From: DATFMH01 sp035267045
Lineage (GTDB): Bacteria; Bacteroidota; Rhodothermia; Balneolales; DATFMH01
NCBI GenBank assembly: GCA_035267045.1
Contig: DATFMH010000027.1
Span: 1-41,735, forward strand
Reading direction: 5' to 3'
Length of the DNA: 41,735 bases
Of the stretch, positions 8,236-17,796 are shown piece by piece. The notes under the pieces are model-generated. The model was not told where the DNA came from. It ran no database searches and saw nothing but the letters and a program-made list of their open reading frames with translations. Numbering within the stretch: the first letter of the stretch is position 1; the number at the start of each line of letters is the position of its first letter. Position numbers and translations under genes: made by a program.

Positions 8236-9738
8236 TCAATTACGGGATCTGTATTTCCCCCATATTCCAATTCCCTGATTATTCAGGCCTGTGTAGACTA
8301 TCGTTCTCTCATGATTTTCCCAGTCCCAGGCTCTTAATAGTTGTAATGAAACTGTAGTATTACCATTAGTGGAAGTAAATTTCAAAGTATCACCATCTAA
8401 AGACCATGTCCGGTATTTTCCAAAACCTTCAAGCTTCCCGTTTGCCATGACACGTATATGATTGGAATGATCTACTGTCGAATCGGGATTAAGGATGATA
8501 TTTTCCCATTCACCTTCAATCTCATTCCTTTTAACTGGATACTGTGTTACATTGTCGAACCTCTCCGGTGAAGCAATCGGCCAGCCATGCTTTGTCCATA
8601 ATATTCTCCTAACGTGGAGATCCATCATCCGGTTTTGGGGCGCTAATCTCCCCTGATGCAAAATGAAATACTTGTCTCCGACCCGTAACATAGCGCAATG
8701 TCCGGTACCGTTCCATCCAGGGTGATTATCAAACTTGTAAGGGTGAATAATAATAGGAAAATTATCGATGGGTGATATCAAATTATAACCATGATAATCA
8801 GTATAAGGTCCATCTGGCTTATCAGCACGTCCAACCCTGATGTTGTATGTTGTCATCAACGGACCATACGACAGAAATAAATAATATTTCTTCAATTTGG
8901 GATTATAAATCACCTCAGGTCCCTCGATGTAAGCTCGTTTTTTTCCAAGATCCTGACCATTTCTTCTGGCGATTAATTTTCCTTTATCATTCGTCTTTTT
9001 AGTTAATCCTGTAGTTGGATTCAATTCAACAGCATATATTCCACTAAAATAAGATCCATATATCATCCAGTATTTACCATTCTTATGATTGATAGCAACT
9101 GTTGGATCGATGGCATTCATTTTATCCAAGTGAGTCGTTTTTACTACACTGCCCAGCTGCTTCCATGGACCTTCAGGAAATTTACTTGTTGCCAAACCGA
9201 TATAGGAAGCATTACTTCCAAATACCGAAACCACATAATATAATCGAAACACATTGCCAACCTTCATTATATAAGGCGCCCACATATTCCTTGGTGATTT
9301 GCCGTTATTAACTTTACAAACATATTTTTCGGCCTCACCGGGAATACCATTAAAAGCCCAACCTACAAATTGCCAGTGTACAAGATCTTTTGATTTCCTG
9401 ATCTGAATGCCAACACGTTTAAGATTCCTCCAGCCAAAGGCCACATCCGTGGAATAAAGATAATACCATTGCCCGGTTTTGATACATGATGGGTCATGCA
9501 CATTATGAGTACCCCATCGATCGTGGTATTTGAAAGCCGCAATCTTACGATAATCATCAGGAATACCCGGGTCTAATGAATCATTTCTCACAAAGACTGA
9601 ATCAGTGACTCTTTGAGATGATTTCCCGGAACGGCTGCATCCGGAAGTCATCATCATGAAAATCATGGCAAAAAAAGCCATGCCCGTTATATATATACCG
9701 AACATGACTTTTTTAACGTTATGAAACCTAAGTACCAT
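8236..9738 (-). CDS. GH43 arabinanase-type lipoprotein (paralogue)
   Basis: The protein has 500 residues and the same two-domain layout as the next gene downstream: a GH43 propeller followed by a C-terminal domain ending in TGLNNQGIGIWGKY. The triad is Asp82 (VHDPSC), Asp211 (AIDPTV) and Glu272 (IEGPEV). The signal peptide has a lipobox M-T-S-G-C (Cys34) and a long, Met-rich hydrophobic core. Met12 is an alternative start that would give a more typical signal length; neither start has a clear Shine-Dalgarno sequence. The two GH43 proteins are clearly duplicates that have diverged (SIEGSD against IEGPEV near the acid), which suggests different arabinan substructures or cleavage patterns. It sits 83 bases after the GH51 gene in the same transcription direction. 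Confidence 0.85.
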   Translation of the reverse strand: MVLRFHNVKKVMFGIYITGMAFFAMIFMMMTSGCSRSGKSSQRVTDSVFVRNDSLDPGIPDDYRKIAAFKYHDRWGTHNVHDPSCIKTGQWYYLYSTDVAFGWRNLKRVGIQIRKSKDLVHWQFVGWAFNGIPGEAEKYVCKVNNGKSPRNMWAPYIMKVGNVFRLYYVVSVFGSNASYIGLATSKFPEGPWKQLGSVVKTTHLDKMNAIDPTVAINHKNGKYWMIYGSYFSGIYAVELNPTTGLTKKTNDKGKLIARRNGQDLGKKRAYIEGPEVIYNPKLKKYYLFLSYGPLMTTYNIRVGRADKPDGPYTDYHGYNLISPIDNFPIIIHPYKFDNHPGWNGTGHCAMLRVGDKYFILHQGRLAPQNRMMDLHVRRILWTKHGWPIASPERFDNVTQYPVKRNEIEGEWENIILNPDSTVDHSNHIRVMANGKLEGFGKYRTWSLDGDTLKFTSTNGNTTVSLQLLRAWDWENHERTIVYTGLNNQGIGIWGKYRSRN

Positions 9739-9821
9739 TGCAATAGATAAGTTGCGAAAGTTGAAACCCTTTTGCTTTAATCCAAAAGAGCTTCTTTATA
9801 TTTAAAAACAATTCCGGCCTA

Positions 9822-11420
9822 TTATTTTGAAATATGGCCGATCAACATTGTTAATGAATGAGGAGGAAACGTATACGATACCTTTTGTCCACTTGCCTCA
9901 AAATCAGCTTTTTGCGTTGTCTTAACACTTGTATGATTAAAATCATTTTTTGACTTAACATTCGGTCCGTCTACCTGATATACTTTAAACGGCCCGTTAA
10001 AATGACCTGTTTCAGATATCAGATCTGATGTAATAGCCTTATCTTTATTACGATTTACAACACTAATAACCACTTTACCGTTATCGTAAGTGGCAGAGAC
10101 ATCAAGGTAAGGCACATTACTAATTTGTTTTTGGCGTTCCCCGAGTCCGATATAGAACTTCTTCGTATTGTACGTTTGACAATTCACTTTAACATTCAGA
10201 GATGTACCATGAACATTTTCGGCAAATAACTGTAATGGATAATAGATAGACTGCAGGTACATACCCGTTTTACTTGTAAAAATGGGGGCAATTACATTTA
10301 CCAATTGAGCAAGATTTGCCATTTTTACAATATCCGCATTCCTAACAAATACATTCAGAAACTCGGATACAACAAGAGCATCTTCCAGATTGTATTTTTC
10401 TTCAAGTGCATGATTACCCACCATTTTACTGCCACCGCGGGCTCTGTACCAAACATTATATTCATCCCAGGCAATATAAATCGGATCACGATCACCACGA
10501 TTTGCAGTCTGCATAGCAGCGTCGATCATTCCTTTTACAACTTTCGTACGTTGTTCGGTAACCATTGGAGTAGCAACAAAGTCGTAATAATTATTATTCA
10601 GATTACCGACATACATATGCATCGACAGGTAATCTATATCGTTTTTAAGATTTTTAAGAACCGTTTGATCCCAGGCATATGGATGTGCATCCGGACGGAA
10701 ATTAGCACCACCGTCTCCAATTAGCTTAATTGAAGGATCAGTCAGTTTCATGATATGGGCAAACTGATGGGCTTTCTTACTATAATCTTTAGCGTCTAAA
10801 TGTCCTATCTGCCAGGGGCCGTCCATCTCATTACCCAGACTCCAATATTTAACATTATAGGGTTCAGAATGGCCATATTTCTTTCTTAGATTAGCGTAAT
10901 ACGGTCCACTTTTCACATTACAATACTCAACCCACGATTGTGCCTCACTCATGGTTCCCGTTCCCATATTCACAGTTAAGTAGGGTTTGGCTCCAATCAT
11001 ACGGCAATACTGAATAAATTCATCCGTACCGAAGTGATTACTATCGAGATTACCCCAAGCTAAATTTAAACGTGCAGGGCGTTGATCTTTAGGGCCTATT
11101 CCATCCTGCCAATGATAGTTAGAGGCAAAATTACCACCTGGATATCTCAGTATTGAAACATGCAGTTTTTTAACAGCCTGCATTACATCATTTCTGTATC
11201 CATACTTGTCGGATAATTTTGAACCCGGATCATAGATACCACCATAAATACACCGGCCCAGATGTTCGGCAAAATTTCCGTAGATATTATTATTTACCTT
11301 ACCGACTGTTCGATCGATGTCTATTTTTATTTCTGCATTTTGAGCTTGTAACAGACCCGGTGCCAGCAGATATGCAAAAAATAACACCAGAAAATACTTT
11401 ATAATTAGCCGAATCTTCAT
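9822..11420 (-). CDS. GH51 alpha-L-arabinofuranosidase (canonical), secreted
   Basis: The protein has 532 residues. A Sec signal peptide (about 1-26, ending L-L-Q-A-Q) lacks a lipobox Cys, so a periplasmic location is likely. The GH51 motifs are close to textbook: GNFAEHLGRCIYGG near residue 50, RYPGGNF, acid/base Glu198 in SLGNEMDGPWQIGH and nucleophile Glu320 in WDEYNVW. The C-terminal all-beta domain ends at about residue 532. It has neither the inserted domain nor the extra N-terminal domain of the other two GH51 proteins here. It should release L-arabinose from arabino-oligosaccharides taken up by SusC/SusD. A strong hairpin lies between it and susD1, so its expression may be uncoupled from, or attenuated relative to, susCD. 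Confidence 0.92.
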   Translation of the reverse strand: MKIRLIIKYFLVLFFAYLLAPGLLQAQNAEIKIDIDRTVGKVNNNIYGNFAEHLGRCIYGGIYDPGSKLSDKYGYRNDVMQAVKKLHVSILRYPGGNFASNYHWQDGIGPKDQRPARLNLAWGNLDSNHFGTDEFIQYCRMIGAKPYLTVNMGTGTMSEAQSWVEYCNVKSGPYYANLRKKYGHSEPYNVKYWSLGNEMDGPWQIGHLDAKDYSKKAHQFAHIMKLTDPSIKLIGDGGANFRPDAHPYAWDQTVLKNLKNDIDYLSMHMYVGNLNNNYYDFVATPMVTEQRTKVVKGMIDAAMQTANRGDRDPIYIAWDEYNVWYRARGGSKMVGNHALEEKYNLEDALVVSEFLNVFVRNADIVKMANLAQLVNVIAPIFTSKTGMYLQSIYYPLQLFAENVHGTSLNVKVNCQTYNTKKFYIGLGERQKQISNVPYLDVSATYDNGKVVISVVNRNKDKAITSDLISETGHFNGPFKVYQVDGPNVKSKNDFNHTSVKTTQKADFEASGQKVSYTFPPHSLTMLIGHISK

Positions 11421-11518
11421 AAGAAATTACCTTTAATTTTTGAGAGCAAAAAAGAAAATCAAACGTATCTCGCTTTATCAATAAAAATTTAATGTATATA
11501 CAAAAAAAGATTCCTGAA

Positions 11519-11562
11519 ATATCAGCTTTATCAGGCTCGTATAATACCTGATAAGCTGATAT
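11519..11562 (-). terminator. Intrinsic terminator or attenuator between susD1 and GH51
   Basis: A long stem forms between 11519-11535 and 11547-11562 (CCTGATAAGCTGATAT), 16 bp with one bulged base and an 11-base loop. On the minus strand it is followed about a dozen bases later by a run of seven T's (near 11502-11510). It lies about 30 bases after the susD1 stop and about 100 bases before the GH51 start. That is where polysaccharide loci often lower expression of downstream enzymes relative to susCD. Confidence 0.7.
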
Positions 11563-11590
11563 CACAGGATAATGTTGTGTGAGGTGTTTA

Positions 11591-13138
11591 TTAGGATCCG
11601 TAACCTTGATTTTGATGCAATTTAGGATTGACATCAATCTCTGATTGTGGAATTGGCAGATACTCCCTTCCTGGTACGTATCCATTAAATTCAGGATCCC
11701 TTTGTTGTAGCCATTTTAGTTTTGCGGGATCTTTTAACCAACCCCACCTCACAATATCATCAAATCGATGCTCTTCACCATTCAGTTCAAGAAATCGTTC
11801 ATGAGCGATTTGATCTTGCATTTGCTGTTGATTCATACCAGGTTTTATTGTTTGCAAATCGGGTAATTCAGCCCTGTCCCGCACCTTTTGAACATAGGTG
11901 TATGCTACAGAAGTATTTCCGAGATTATTTTGTGCTTCAGCATACATCAGAAGCACATCGGCATATCTCATCAAACGGATATTGATTCCGGATCTGGCAT
12001 CAAACTCATTACCACCCGGTGTATCATTCTCGTATTTCCTCCAGAAGATATCGGTAGAATCAGCACCCGGATACGCTTGTTTAAATGGTACTCCGTATAC
12101 CGTTTCTCCCGGGTAATTATAAAAGAGGGAAGCTGGTAAACGAGGATCTACGCCACCGGTAACCGTTGTATCTTTTTTGAATTCATTAAATAAGATACGG
12201 GTCGGTTCGATATCAGCCCACCCAAAACCGGTTGGTGCATAAGTAATTGATCGAGCCTGCGTTTGTCCCCAATCAGGTTGAGGAGGACTTTGCCAGCCAA
12301 TAGCTGTTCCGCCAACACTTCGAGAAAATTGCACTTCAAAGATCGACTCTTTATTGTTTTCATCAGCCGTAGTAAAGTTATCACGATAATTAGCTACAAG
12401 ACCGTAAACACCTGAATCAATGACTTTTTTGAATTCGTCAGAAGCTTTTTGCCATTGTTTGTTAAACAAATAGGCTTTACCAAGATAAGCTTCTGCTGCA
12501 CCTTTAGTAGCTCTACCGACATCATTACCCGAATATTTTAATGGTAATGCAGGAATAGCTGCCTGAAAGTCTGATTCTATTTGCATCCACACTGAATCAG
12601 GCGGTGCCTGAGCTTGCAAATAATCTTTCTGGCTTTGAGCAGTGTGAGTTATCAGTGGAACGTTGTGATAAAATTTAACAAGATGGAAATAAAAGAGGCC
12701 TCTCAGGAAGTGTGCTTCGCCTAAAAGACGATTCTTTAAGTTATTATCCATTTGAATATTCGGTACATTTTCCAAAACCTGGTTAGCTCTGTATATACCC
12801 TCATACATCACCTTCCAGATCAATGCAACCTGCAAACTGGTGGCTGTGAGACTAAAATCACCATCGTCCGTCATTTCATTCCATGGACTGTCGGCCTTGG
12901 TATCGTCACCGCGTAAATCCGCGGTAGTGTTGCAAAAACGCATATAACTACCATCAAGCTGCAATGCCCCATATATGGCATTCGTACCTTTGACAGCATC
13001 CTGGGATGTTTTCCAAAATGTCTGTGTAGTTTGGGCATTAGGATTTGTCGTATCCAGGAGGTTCGGCTTGCACGCTGTAACAAGTAAACCAATGCCTACT
13101 ACCAACCCTACATATTTAAAAAATTTCATTCTTTTCAT
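11591..13138 (-). CDS. susD: SusD/RagB-like surface glycan-binding lipoprotein (pair 1)
   Basis: The protein has 515 residues. The signal peptide ends in L-L-V-T-A-C (Cys23), giving a surface lipoprotein. SusD-family features include the N-terminal NPNAQTTQTFWKT segment, the ALIWKVMYEGIYRANQVLE helix region, GAAEAYLGKAYLF (TPR-like) and the C-terminal RFLELNGEEHRFDDIVRWG and GREYLPIPQSEID motifs. SusD proteins form the lid of the SusC transporter and capture oligosaccharides. It starts 32 bases after susC1, with AAAGGA upstream of the ATG. It is strongly similar to the second SusD of this window, and a third degraded 3' end lies near 18.3 kb. Arabinan as ligand is inferred from the adjoining GH43 and GH51 genes. 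Confidence 0.93.
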   Translation of the reverse strand: MKRMKFFKYVGLVVGIGLLVTACKPNLLDTTNPNAQTTQTFWKTSQDAVKGTNAIYGALQLDGSYMRFCNTTADLRGDDTKADSPWNEMTDDGDFSLTATSLQVALIWKVMYEGIYRANQVLENVPNIQMDNNLKNRLLGEAHFLRGLFYFHLVKFYHNVPLITHTAQSQKDYLQAQAPPDSVWMQIESDFQAAIPALPLKYSGNDVGRATKGAAEAYLGKAYLFNKQWQKASDEFKKVIDSGVYGLVANYRDNFTTADENNKESIFEVQFSRSVGGTAIGWQSPPQPDWGQTQARSITYAPTGFGWADIEPTRILFNEFKKDTTVTGGVDPRLPASLFYNYPGETVYGVPFKQAYPGADSTDIFWRKYENDTPGGNEFDARSGINIRLMRYADVLLMYAEAQNNLGNTSVAYTYVQKVRDRAELPDLQTIKPGMNQQQMQDQIAHERFLELNGEEHRFDDIVRWGWLKDPAKLKWLQQRDPEFNGYVPGREYLPIPQSEIDVNPKLHQNQGYGS

Positions 13139-13170
13139 TTTTTTTGATCCTTTCCAGTGTACATCACTTT

Positions 13171-16100
13171 TTAAAAATCTAATGAAATACCCATGCTCAG
13201 TGTGCGTGGCTGTGGGTAAGCCCCTACATCTACACCTCTGCTGAATAAACCATCATTTCCACCGCCGATTGGTCCGTCATAAGCAGCATTAACAGAACTT
13301 ATGACCGGTGAATAACCAGTATATTTAGTCAGAGTTAAAACATTCTGACCTTGTGCATAAACCCTGATATTGGAAATTCCGAACTGACTCAAAAGTTTTT
13401 TCGGCAAGGTATAGCCAATCTGGATATTCTGGAGACGCAGATAGCTACCGTCTTCAACCCACCGCTGAGAATCACGTCCATTGTTGTTTGGATCACTAAA
13501 TATAGCTCTCGGAACAGTTGTGGAATGATTTTGTGGTGTCCAGTGATTATTGTATACATACTGATCGTAATTACCATAACCATCCATCAATTCAATGGTT
13601 TGTCGAACACGATTCACGATCTTGTTGCCATATGAACCCTGAATAAACATGGACAAATCCCAGTTTTTATAACTAAGGTTGGCATTGAACCCGTAAGTAA
13701 ACTTTGGAATTGCACTTCCCAGATATGTCCTGTCTTCTGATGTAATAACACCATCTCCATTCAGATCTTTAAACATGATGTCACCAGGTGCTGTACCTGG
13801 TTCCTGGTATGCGTGGTTTTGAACTTCTTGTTGATTTTGGAAAATTCCTTCCATGACATAACCGTATATTTGGCCAATTGGTTGTCCAACTTCGGTTTTA
13901 CTCATATTTCCATAGATTGGCTTGTTACCTTCACCCAAAGAAAGCACTTTATTTTTAAGCGTAGCCAGGTTTGCCGACACGTCATAATTCAATGCTCCGG
14001 CGGAATTGCGGTATTCCAGAGAAAATTCCAATCCTTTATTCAATAAAGAAGCCGCATTCACGGTAGGATATCCAACAGCTCCGACCGACATTGGAATTGG
14101 CACCTGTAACAAAATATCTTTGGACAAATTGTTATAATAATCTACGGTTAAATCCAGTTTATCATTCCACATACCTAAATCCAAACCAACATCTCTGGAA
14201 ACAGTCGTTTCCCATTTGATATTTGGATCAGCCAATGCTATCTGGGTAGCACCATTGACCAACGTATTATTAAAATTATAGTTGGCATTACTATTGATGT
14301 AAGCTGAATAAGCATAATCACCAATATTTTGGTTACCCATCGTACCCCAGCTGGCTCTTATTTTCAGGTTGTTAACATTCTTTTTCAGGAATGCAATGTT
14401 GTTGAAAAAGGATTCATTACTCAATCTCCAACCTGCCGATACAGAGGGGAAAGTACCATATTTGTGTGATGAAGAAAATCTGGAAGATCCATCATAACGA
14501 ATAGTACCATTGATCAAATACGTATCATTATAATTGTATGTTACACGACCTAAGTAAGAACGAAGACCATTCTCATTTTGGAAACCTGTTGTTGTTTTAT
14601 TTTCCGAACCGGCGTTCAGCACTTTAAAGTAAGGTTGTGTATATCCCTCAGCGTGACCGTCAATGGTATTGAATTTATCCTGTTGCTGAGTATAACCTAC
14701 CAAAACCGTGAAATGATTATTACCGAGGTCTTTCTTATAGTGTAATGTGTTTTCTAACAGTTGCGTTGAGTATTCATTACGGTTCATATCGAGCTTAGCG
14801 ATATCATTCGTATAGAAGAATCCAAGATCATACTGAGGAATAAAATTAAATCCACTTACATTGCTATGATCATAACTGAATTGAACTTTGTAGTATAAAT
14901 CCTTCGTAAATGAATACTGTGCGGAAAGTTTCCCGAGAAAACGATTAACTTTCGTTGTGTTTTCAAGCAGGTTATTTGCACCAATTACGTTTAATGAAAT
15001 AGCCTTACGGATATTAGCATTAGTACCACTATAGCCACCTACCCGATTGGGATCATATATCGGCTGAGTGGGTAGAGCATGCACAATATCCATGATAGGC
15101 GAAGTCAGGTGGAGACCTGTAAGATTGATCTTATCCCAGTGGGCATAGTAAACCGATTCAGATACTTTAAATTTACCAAATGTGTGATCTGAGTTTATCC
15201 TACCTGAATAACGGGTAAAATCCGGTCCGGGGCCCTGTATGGTACCACCCTGATTAAAATAATTACCGGTAATAGCAAATGTACTGTTCTGATCACCACC
15301 CGAGATAGTCAGGTTATGATTTTGAACAGTAGCCGACTTAAAAGTCGCATCTTGCCAGTTGGTATTAATTTTGTTTGGATCCACATAATATTGTGAACTT
15401 GGATCATTTGCAGGGGCAATAGCCATACCCGCATTCGTCAGCTCCAGGTTATCTAATGTCTGATACTGTTTAGAATTTATCATCTTATACCTGCCGGTGA
15501 TACTTTGTGTACCGTAATAGGCTTTATAATCAACCTTAACCGGGCCTTTTTTCCCTTGTTTGGTTGTAATAATGACGACACCATTTGCAGCCCGGGATCC
15601 ATAAATAGCGGCGGCGGAAGCGTCTTTCAGAACCTGGATAGAAGCGACATCATCCAAATTAAAATCCTGAATACCACCAACCGGAACACCATCAACAACA
15701 TAAAGTGGTGAGTTGTCACTGAACGTCGCAGGTCCACGAATTTTAATAATTGGCGCGGCACCGGGATCACCACTCGTCTGAACAGTAACACCAGCCATTC
15801 TTCCCTGCAAAGCATCACCTATGGATGGCGTAACATCTTTTTTAAAATTATCTGAATTTATTACGCTTATCGATCCGGTGAGATCCTGTTTCTTCTGAAC
15901 ACCATAACCGACAACAACCATTTGTTGTCCCATGAGTGTTTGTTGCTGCAGCATTACATTAATTTGAGTCCTGCCATTAAGTGGTACCATTTGGGTTTTG
16001 TATCCTACATAAGAAAATACAAGGGTATCACTTAAGGACTGGGGGGTAAGTGTGAATTCACCCTTTACTCCTGTAGAAGTACCATTTGTTGTGCCCTTTA

Positions 16101-16248
16101 CCAGGATATTAACACCCGGAAGCGATTCCATGGTTTTCGCATCTTTAACGACACCTGTTACCGTTTGCTGAGCAAAAACATTCGTTTGCCATAGCAGTAA
16201 AGGCAAAAAAAACAACACCCTTATTCTATGTTGTAGATATGTTTTCAT
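13171..16248 (-). CDS. susC: SusC/RagA-like TonB-dependent outer-membrane transporter (pair 1)
   Basis: The start is placed at the ATG at 16248, giving 1025 residues. It opens a normal signal peptide (about 1-26, ending N-V-F-A) and avoids an upstream 16-codon extension without secretory features. The order is signal peptide, a carboxypeptidase-regulatory-like beta-sandwich (GVVKDAKTMESLPGVNILVKG), a TonB-box-like VVVGYG, a plug with the SusC signature YGSRAANGVVIITTKQGKKG, and a long beta-barrel ending in Phe. No STN domain is present, so no direct sigma/anti-sigma signalling is expected. The protein imports oligosaccharides using TonB energy together with SusD. The conserved upstream block lies about 300-360 bases before the start, leaving a long leader. 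Confidence 0.95.
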   Translation of the reverse strand: MKTYLQHRIRVLFFLPLLLWQTNVFAQQTVTGVVKDAKTMESLPGVNILVKGTTNGTSTGVKGEFTLTPQSLSDTLVFSYVGYKTQMVPLNGRTQINVMLQQQTLMGQQMVVVGYGVQKKQDLTGSISVINSDNFKKDVTPSIGDALQGRMAGVTVQTSGDPGAAPIIKIRGPATFSDNSPLYVVDGVPVGGIQDFNLDDVASIQVLKDASAAAIYGSRAANGVVIITTKQGKKGPVKVDYKAYYGTQSITGRYKMINSKQYQTLDNLELTNAGMAIAPANDPSSQYYVDPNKINTNWQDATFKSATVQNHNLTISGGDQNSTFAITGNYFNQGGTIQGPGPDFTRYSGRINSDHTFGKFKVSESVYYAHWDKINLTGLHLTSPIMDIVHALPTQPIYDPNRVGGYSGTNANIRKAISLNVIGANNLLENTTKVNRFLGKLSAQYSFTKDLYYKVQFSYDHSNVSGFNFIPQYDLGFFYTNDIAKLDMNRNEYSTQLLENTLHYKKDLGNNHFTVLVGYTQQQDKFNTIDGHAEGYTQPYFKVLNAGSENKTTTGFQNENGLRSYLGRVTYNYNDTYLINGTIRYDGSSRFSSSHKYGTFPSVSAGWRLSNESFFNNIAFLKKNVNNLKIRASWGTMGNQNIGDYAYSAYINSNANYNFNNTLVNGATQIALADPNIKWETTVSRDVGLDLGMWNDKLDLTVDYYNNLSKDILLQVPIPMSVGAVGYPTVNAASLLNKGLEFSLEYRNSAGALNYDVSANLATLKNKVLSLGEGNKPIYGNMSKTEVGQPIGQIYGYVMEGIFQNQQEVQNHAYQEPGTAPGDIMFKDLNGDGVITSEDRTYLGSAIPKFTYGFNANLSYKNWDLSMFIQGSYGNKIVNRVRQTIELMDGYGNYDQYVYNNHWTPQNHSTTVPRAIFSDPNNNGRDSQRWVEDGSYLRLQNIQIGYTLPKKLLSQFGISNIRVYAQGQNVLTLTKYTGYSPVISSVNAAYDGPIGGGNDGLFSRGVDVGAYPQPRTLSMGISLDF

Positions 16249-16999
16249 AGTATTTTGTTTTAAGTTTTTAAGAATGTCACAATACCCATTTCTCATCTAT
16301 TCAGATATAAGATCAAGGCTAAAACAAGTCATATAAGTGCAGTTCTATACACCTCATAAACATTTTTGTAACGACAGGGAGAATATTTTCCAGAAACTAA
16401 GCACTGAATAACTAACACAGCTAATTTGTGATATACAGTAATCCCATATCTCCTAAAGCATTACAAATAGCAATACACTTCTATTAAATGAGAATTCAAC
16501 ACAACCTCTGCTATACAATAAAAACCTCAGTGTGAGAATTGTTATTAATAAGTGTATTAACTACCCTTATTAATAGGAATATTTACTTTCTAATGCAAGC
16601 GCTTTTTTAAATAATTTCTTTTAAACTTTACCATTTACATCGTTAATAGATCTATATAGTAAATTTCGCTGATCAGGATTTTAAATATCTAAGGAATCGA
16701 AGATGTCATACGATTATCGATAACGATGAGAAATGATTGATTTTTATACAAATATATATAACCATCTAAATATATAAAGTAACTAATTGATAAATATTTG
16801 ATCTACTGTATTATCATTATCATTTTACTTTAAGCTGCACAACTATTTGGGATAAAATATATGGCAAGTGTTATGTCCATTTGTCAAATTGATAATCCAG
16901 AGTTCCATATAATTAATTCGCTATGATTTGGGGACAGAAAATGGTCACTTTAAATAGTACATTATACACTTATTAAATTAATCGTCGAGGGTAGATGTT
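16249..16999. other. Long leader and upstream region of susC1
   Basis: No gene was found. The stretch begins with the roughly 300-base leader of susC1 and contains conserved regulatory block B (16547-16609). Beyond that it is AT-rich sequence in which I see no protein similarity. A motif TTATACACTTATT near 16964-16976 resembles the end of the conserved block in reverse orientation. Confidence 0.5.
16547..16609 (-). promoter_or_regulatory. Conserved susC upstream block, copy B, with LacI-type operator-like site
   Basis: This block aligns without gaps to copy A over 63 bases. The shared parts are AATAAGTGTATT, CTACCCTTATTAATA and TGCAAGCGCTTTTT (16594-16607). It lies 346 bases before the susC1 ATG, measured from the operator-like core. 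The conservation around AT-rich, otherwise divergent flanks points to a functional promoter/operator. The regulator is not encoded in the window. Confidence 0.65.
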
Positions 17000-17308
17000 C
17001 TAAACCTGATAATCAATACAACAGCTATTTTTATAGATTTCCATCTCCGACAGCGCTGTATAAGCCCTATTGCCGGCATTACTTAATGTTACTTTAGTTT
17101 AATTAGTTGTAGCTGTATTAAATTTTATGACATTTTTTGTATTTGCGGTCGGATTGACTGGTATTCTTGTTTTTTCCGTGGCTTCCGTCCATTTTCCATT
17201 ACCCCAATAAGAAACAAGATAATTTTGAGGTGTCTTTAATTCTTTACTGTTACTAAATAAGTCTAAATTCACTTTTTTGATCGCGTGAAAAATGGACATG
17301 TCCTTCAT
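17000..17308 (-). pseudogene. Remnant of a discoidin-like C-terminal domain, possibly from a GH127/GH146-type glycosidase
   Basis: A 69-codon frame (17308-17099) contains LKTPQNYLVSYWGNGKW and continues past an in-frame TAA (17099-17101) as TKVTLSNAG and NRAYTALSEMEIY, ending at 17000. The pattern of a Pro-x-x-Tyr strand, YW-gap-GKW, then NAG-gap-YTALSE-E-Y is typical of galactose-binding-like domains at the end of Bacteroidota glycosidases, such as DUF1680/beta-L-arabinofuranosidase-type proteins. No catalytic part remains. It abuts the end of the broken FG-GAP/UnbV gene, so a deletion probably joined two unrelated gene ruins. The family assignment is from memory of the motif and is tentative. 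Confidence 0.55.
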
Positions 17309-17341
17309 TTAATAATAGCATGGGACTATGCCGGTATGTCG

Positions 17342-17796
17342 TGATCATAAATCCAAATCATCATCACTATCCACATCCGCAAATTAAGTTCCGGTGCAAT
17401 ACCATCCTTTAAATGCTTAATTTGATGTAATTTTAATATTTTTTAATTGTCAATTTCCCGGATTTTTGAATAAAGCACGCGGTCCGTCAAGTTGGGTAAA
17501 ATATAAATCAACCAATCCGTCGTCGTCTATATCACCTTCAGCAACTCCACTGCCGTTAAGTAATCCTGATATTGGCAATATCTACCTTTGATAAATGATT
17601 TTGAAAAGTAATCCCGGTTAATTTTGAATAAAACTTTCACAATCCAGTTTGGTTATTACCCCTGGGTTATAAATTAGTCCAGCGATATCCTACAGTCTTA
17701 TGCCAATTTGTTATTGACCTTTTTTGGGGTGTTCCAAAATACATAATTCACGATCAAGCCAGTTATCAATAGTATTCCAGCGAGTTTTTTACCCAT
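17342..17796 (-). pseudogene. 5' fragment of a third FG-GAP/UnbV protein gene
   Basis: From the ATG at 17796 the fragment encodes a signal-like stretch (MGKKLAGILLITGLIV), then by frameshift WHKTVGYRWTNL, matching WHSGNGYRWATV of the intact paralogue. Further on it reads FQNHLSKVDIANIRI, LNGSGVAEGD and DLYFTQLDGP, in register with residues about 60-115 of the 1236-residue protein. Several stops and frameshifts interrupt it (for example TAA after NNKLA, and stops around N-Q-L-K-N and GT-FADVD). It ends after DSDDDLDL, roughly 10% of the full length. The rest of the gene is missing. Confidence 0.85.

Noticed and set aside
10305..10724. 139-codon open frame on the plus strand inside the GH51 gene
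   Set aside because: It is a shadow of the GH51 catalytic domain, with no start signal and no similarity recognised.
13171..16296. Longer form of SusC1 starting at 16296
   Set aside because: The 16 extra residues precede a complete signal peptide and would spoil it; the ATG at 16248 aligns with the start of SusC2.
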